DNA from: Phytoseiulus persimilis | Lineage: Eukaryota > Arthropoda > Arachnida > Mesostigmata > Phytoseiidae | Length of the DNA stretch: 64,000 bases | Assembly: GCA_037576195.1 (NCBI GenBank) | Contig: CM075101.1 | Location: 50,282,001 to 50,346,000, forward strand | Direction: 5' to 3' | Shown here: positions 58,701 to 64,000 of the stretch, one piece after another | Layout: every line of letters starts with the position of its first letter | Position numbering within the stretch: position 1 is the stretch's first letter | The notes under the pieces: generated by a model | Databases searched by the model: none | The model's input: only the letters and a program-made list of their open reading frames with translations | Told to the model about the DNA's origin: nothing | Made by a program: the position numbers and the translations under genes

Positions 58701-61700
58701 ACAACGAACAAGAGCGAGTTCTCACTCTACGTGTCCGTGCTAGTAAGAGAGGCCTCCTTGCATCGTGGAATCCATTCGAATCCTCAACCACCGGTTCGGA
58801 TGAGAGCCGTTGTTCTTGTGGGAGCACTCGCTCCGATGTCCAGAGAGGGATTCGATTACGAGTTGGCCCAAACTTCCCAATCGGAGAGTTCGCGGTCGCG
58901 GACTTTCGCGCTCGCAACGCGCGAGCTCCGTCAAAGCTCAGCAGTCGACGGAGTCTTCGTTCGAGCCGAAGTTTAGGGACGTGAACTCGAGTCGATCATT
59001 CGTAGCGGTCCCGTTCCCAGGAGGTGACGGCAGGCAGTCAGTCAGGCAAACAGATACAGGAGGCTGCACGCTGTAGCCTTGAATTAGCGCGGGCAAATCT
59101 TCATCTGAGCCAGAAGGAAACGCTACTACGCCTTCGTTTGTCGATCTTCCCACCAAAGAAGGTACAATCTCTCTCGCCATTTCGAAGCTGGTGATCCAGT
59201 TGGCTCCGCCGTTCTAAGACAAAGCACCTGGCGTGTTGGCAGCAGCAGCAGCAATGCAGTACGGCGTTCAGAAAGCAGAGGCAGCCGAACAGCAGCATCG
59301 AGCAGGGGCTCTGTGAGAACTCCGCAGGAACAGCTGGCGATGGCGGACCCGCTCGCTTGCCTGGTGACCTGGCCGGCTAACTGGCCGCCTCAGAAACGAT
59401 AAACGTCTCCTCACCAGTTGTCGTAACAACTTACGTCGCCGAGCAGGGAGTGGTTGGATAGTAGTTCACCGTGTTCTGCCCGTCCCCACCGTGCGTTATC
59501 CCTCGTCAATGAGCGTATTCTGTACGCTCGTCTTACAGTCGTCTTCGGTTCCTGAATGACTTATTCGTGTCTTTGGACGGAGCGGCTCCGCTAAGGAACC
59601 GGATGACGCAGACGTTCAGCAACGTGGGAGATTCCCGCCCTGGAACCTACAATCGCTGCGTTGAGCCCGCAGGAAATCAATCGACTCCTTAACAGTCATC
59701 GGGACAGCCTGCCCGTTGTGGCATTTCGCAGGCCGATTGGTGGAAAGCAAATCCCGGTGGAACTCCTTAGGCCTCGTGATTCCGAGGATTCCGGAATCAT
59801 TCTCAGACACTGCTCGAAGCGGGGAGCCAAATCTATTTGCTCGAGCACGCGATCGATGTGGAGTCGTTGACTAGATGACTCATCCGGGGGACGGAGCCCG
59901 TCTTCGATTGTGGAACAGTCGATGGAGTCGAATCCGAATTCACACGAGAAACAGAACACTTTTCTGCTCTGCTGAAGAAGTGAAATCGAGGCGCGTTGTC
60001 GTGAGCTCGGAAGCACAACGGTTCCGACAATTATCGACCGAAAAAAACGAGGAATTCAAATAATTGCTCTTCCGACCGTAAACGAGAAAAGCATCCATTA
60101 GACAACGATATTTCCTAATGACGGCTTTTCGGATAAATCGCTCCTCCGTGATAGACGAAGATGGAGGCAAGCTTGGACATTCTGGAGAACGAGGCAGAGG
60201 TTTCGACATGGATCGAGGAAAGGGTTTGAATTCGAAAACCTCCGAACCCACTCTATCTGCTTACTCCATCGAGCTCGTCCGAGGTTTGGTTGGAGGTCTG
60301 GCGCAACGGTATGAATGAGTTGATGATTGAGCGTATGTTTGAAGAGGTGACTGCTCATATCTTTCGCATATCTTGATGCTATCGCTTCTCTGGCCAGTCG
60401 AGCCCGCATCGCCTCGCGGCTTCAACACGCTGCCCGTCTAGACATAACGTAACCAGACCGAGCCGCAGGAACAGTCATTGAGCCGTTCTAGTACAAATTC
60501 AGATACGTTGCGCGTAGTGTAGAACGGTGAGCCGCTCCGTACGTTGTCGCTGAGCTCGCCACAGGTGTACACAGAAAGACACACAGAAAAGAGGGGGCAA
60601 CAACAGATAATCAGTTGAAGAGGCTAGTCGTATGAATTACTACATAATGTACGCCCCTGTGGGATGATGATGATGCTGCACCTGTGACGATGAACCAGAT
60701 TACGGGATATGGTCAGTGGACCAAGCAAGAGGCGACGCTGGTGTGCGTGGTCGCCTTCGGGCAAACTTAACGGACAGCTCCCGAGGCGGGGGCCACCAGA
60801 GATGAGGGAGCATCGCGACAACTCATCGCCCCGCTGACCTCATCGCCCGGGGACATCCAAGAGAAGATTGTTGGAAAATCTCTTCTTGATGACGGCAGAA
60901 GCCCTCTCTGGGATCGGGGAGCGTCGCGGGAAAATTCCCCGTGACGAAGCCTGCCCGTTCCGCGAGATATCTCCGTGGATCTCATTCGAAAGGCGTGAGA
61001 TCGCTCCCGTCGAGACACGAATTTGAGCGCTCGGGCCCGTGATTCCTCGGCGAGCGACTTCACCGCCGAAGAGCGTTTCCAAACCCGTAACGCTTAGCGG
61101 TAAAATCGGGCACTTTCGTCGACGTTATGCTCAGGTCGCCGTAGAGTGCGTTTCGTTCGTGACCCGTCGTTCCTCCGCAGCTGTGACAGGTGCAATGACG
61201 TTACAGGCAAGCATGACCTGCTGATGTATGTGAGGAGCAGAAATGACTTAGGGGGCACAACCTACATCACGACAGATGCTAACGGGATGATAGGGGCACT
61301 CTAGAACAGAGAGACGAGAAGATGCCGCCGGGGGCATGAATGAACCGAGCGTTGAATCAAAGAAGTCCGTTGTTTTACGTTGCCACCGCGAACGGTGCAT
61401 CGGCACAGGTGGTCAACGAGTTGCTTCGGAGAAGAGAGAAGAAGTCACCAAGTCGCTCGCTTTTGAGCCTCCGACCGGATTGCCCTCGGGAATCGTCGGC
61501 GAAACTTTACGGCAACGAAGTTCTACGCGAAATTTGATGAAACGAAGCGAAGCTCGGCTCGAACTTCTCGAACGGTCGACGCTGTCCGACGTTGCGGCGG
61601 AGTCGTTGGGCTCGCGTGGAACAGGACGGAACACCGCCGTCAATCGCCAATTACGACGCGAACGGCGGGAATTATTAATTTTTTTCCTCCGGTTTGAAAT

Positions 61701-61803
61701 GCCCGCGCTCCGTTTTCACGGGCAGGTTGAAATAATACTAATCGGAGGGCCAGGTGAAGCTCGCATCAAGTCCTCCACTCGAGCCGGCCAGTCAGCCAGC
61801 CAA

Positions 61804-61850
61804 TTCGTTCGTTCGTTCGTTCGTCCGCCCGCCCGCCCGCTCGCCCGCCG
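61804..61850. repeat. (TTCG)5/(CCCG)n compound repeat
   Basis: TTCG units run directly into CCCG/CTCG units. A cognate TTCG/TCCG tract is at 63610-63632. The overlapping frames encode SFVRSFVRPPAR-like repeats, which are artefacts of the repeat. Confidence 0.9.
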
Positions 61851-64000
61851 GCTCGGGTAGGGTAGGGTGTCGGGCCGGCACGCGCCTGCAAACGACGTCT
61901 CGCCATCTGCCGCAGATCGGAACTCCGGCATCGATAGACGGCAACCCCCGTAATGACGATGATTTATTTATCGGCCCAGACGGAGACCGTTGGTGCAGGT
62001 GGCTCTGTGAGGTCGCTAACAGTAACTGGAACAACACACAGCACGTAACGAATCTCGAGTCTTCGTCTTGTAGAAGACATATCCACTCCAGCACGTCTAC
62101 TTCGGTGCGAAGATTTACGAATGGGCAAGAAGAGCTCGGCGGCAGAGCCGGCGGAACACTGCATGATGTAGCACCGTGACGGAGCGAGCTCGAGAAAGTC
62201 TTGAGTTTACGCAAACGGGAAACAGCTCCATGTCAGCCGACCTGGATAGATAGACAGCCAGTTGCTCCCGATCGTCGAGGACCCAGGTCGACGAACGGTT
62301 CCCCGGAGCAATCTGAATTTTCAGCCGGCTGGGATTTGTGTGAGACGACGCGTTGGGATGTCGGCTCGGGACAACTCATTGGGCCCATCCGGCAGATGCG
62401 GTTTTTCGGAAAAAACCGTTCGCACCTCGTCCACGAGATCGTCACCCTCACAACCCTAGCGGGGATCAGCTGCAGACAGACACCAAAGACATCACCCGAA
62501 GCGAACATCATCGGCGAGCACCGACCAAATTGCTAGTTTCCTCTTGTGAACAAGAATCAGAATGATTCGTAGTCATGTCCCGTAAGATTGGCGACCCACC
62601 CACAACAGATGACGCCGAACCAAATCGGCCATCGTGGGGCTCCGTCGCCGCCGCTCCGGTGACGTCAACGACGAAATTGAACCCAGTTCGCGGAAGGTTC
62701 GTAGGAGAGTCGTCGCTCGCGGTCAGCCGAGAACTCGATGGAGGGCTCCGGTCGATTCAGTACCGGAACGAACCGAGAGCTGAGGTGTGATATCGACCCG
62801 CAAGTTCTTCGGCAGTTCGTCCTGTGCGACTGCGTTGAGATCGTTCCTGAATCCGCACTATTATTTCTCCTAATGAATCAGCCAAGATACGAGAAATCCG
62901 TTACATCGATGCTCATCGTGACGCTCGAATTAGAAGTTGATGGAAAATGGGTTGCCAAATTATTCACGCGAACGAGGTATCGTTTACCTCATTATCAACA
63001 CTCTATTTATCAAGTCGAAGCTCGTTCGGAAACGATCCACAGAGAGATCGAGACTCGTCGTCGTTGAATCCGGGGGAGCGTCCGTCACCTCCAGCCAGCA
63101 CGACGAGTTTCCGATCTCGTGAAATGCATGCTCCCGGATCGACTGCTATCCACTTGAATCGTTCATGATCGAGGGTATTCGGCGCGCAGTCCTGAGGAGG
63201 ATGACGACGAGTCACAATGAGGATTCACCGCACTTGAGACGCCTCCGCCGTTCTCGTGGGAACGAGCGACAGCAGAAAACGCGGACAGAAACAAGCTCAC
63301 TCCGAAGACGTGGGAGAAGAGACTAAGTGCCGTCCAGCAACGAAAGTTGTTCGTCAAGCTCCAGTGCAAAGAACCGTTACGGAGCTCCAGACGGTGGAGA
63401 ACCTTGCCCCCAGTTTGGCCCCTTCGTTACGCTGCGTGAAAAGTTCTCTTCGTCTTCTGCCCTCAACGGCTGACCGTTCCCATAATTTCTCGGTCGCGCA
63501 GAGCGGCGAGTTCTGGACTCTCTTCATACCGCGTTGTTTGTTGTTGCCGGTGGGGCTGCCGTTGTCGTCGTCGAGAACTTCGTCTTCGTTTTGTCTAGCA
63601 AGCAGGCCGGTCGTTCGTTCGTCCGTCCGTCCATCAATCGGTCCGTCCGGCGGGCTGGCGATGGTGGGGGCAGATGCGGACTTCACCTGGCTGCTGTCGG
63701 ACAGGAAGAAGACACAGAAAGGATGAGCCAATTAATAGTACAATATCCCGAAAGGGAGAAAGTGGTCGCCGATGTCTTCTTCGACTAGAACTTCATTGTA
63801 TACCTTGCCATTTGACGACTCGTAGATCCGGTACCGCGGAGCCGACTCTCCGGAGACCCCGTAAATCTTCGACGACCGAAGACATCCGATTGCTGAGGAG
63901 GGATATGATGTTTGTTTAGCTGATCCTCGGCCTGAGGGCTGCGCCATCAGATTTTCGATTTGTTCCGTCTCCATGCTCCGTTGCCACCCCTTTTGCATTC

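Larger units (their letters stand above)
53245..64000. other. right end of window, no confidently recognised gene
   Basis: Apart from the tentative exon at 55509-55740, I see only simple repeats: (GACC)4 at 54844, (CCG)5 at 58570, (GCA)5 at 59239-59253, and TTCG/CCCG tracts at 61804 and 63610. Short open frames here are not distinctive. A 31-codon frame ending at a splice donor (54281-54376 minus) is noted in findings. Confidence 0.5.

Noticed and set aside
61754..62179. Frames with repeated FVRSFVRPPAR
   Set aside because: Direct translation of the (TTCG)n/(CCCG)n tract.
1..64000. Mobile elements, CRISPR arrays, rRNA, prokaryotic operons, viral insertions
   Set aside because: Looked for reverse-transcriptase and transposase motifs, long terminal or direct repeats, spaced repeats and rRNA-like sequence. 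None was found.

Overview
The window is eukaryotic. It has long non-coding stretches, a gene interrupted by a GT-AG intron, many short simple-sequence tracts, and no bacterial-style gene packing. Base composition looks close to balanced. CpG is not depleted: TCGA, CGGT and TTCG words are everywhere. The one securely recognisable gene is an orthologue of the arthropod EGR/WT1-like zinc-finger factor Klumpfuss, so the DNA most likely comes from an arthropod. A chelicerate or mite with balanced GC would fit, but the sequence alone does not prove it.

Layout. Positions 1-20920 contain no gene I can recognise, only microsatellites and chance-length open frames. Positions 21398-26688 hold klumpfuss on the minus strand: a coding exon at 26688-26320, a phase-0 intron at 26319-23235, and a terminal exon at 23234-22152 encoding a PLDLS (CtBP-type) motif and four C2H2 zinc fingers. 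A possible poly(A) signal lies near 21400. About 1.4 kb upstream of the klu start codon there is a degenerate class-II tRNA-like sequence (28059-28144). The remaining ~36 kb to the right has no confidently recognised gene. It contains a few candidate exons supported by splice consensus (30852-31130, 53126-53244, 55509-55740), two unusual hairpins (37836-37897 and 42961-43028), long homopolymer runs and many tetranucleotide repeats.

Interpretation. A developmental transcription factor sits in a gene-poor block, which suggests that much of the flanking DNA and the 3 kb intron is regulatory or unconstrained spacer. I found no reverse transcriptase, transposase, terminal-repeat element, rRNA, intact tRNA, CRISPR array or prokaryotic feature. 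Apart from klu, all protein calls here are tentative. At this composition, open frames of about 190-215 codons are expected by chance in 64 kb, so length alone was not used as evidence.
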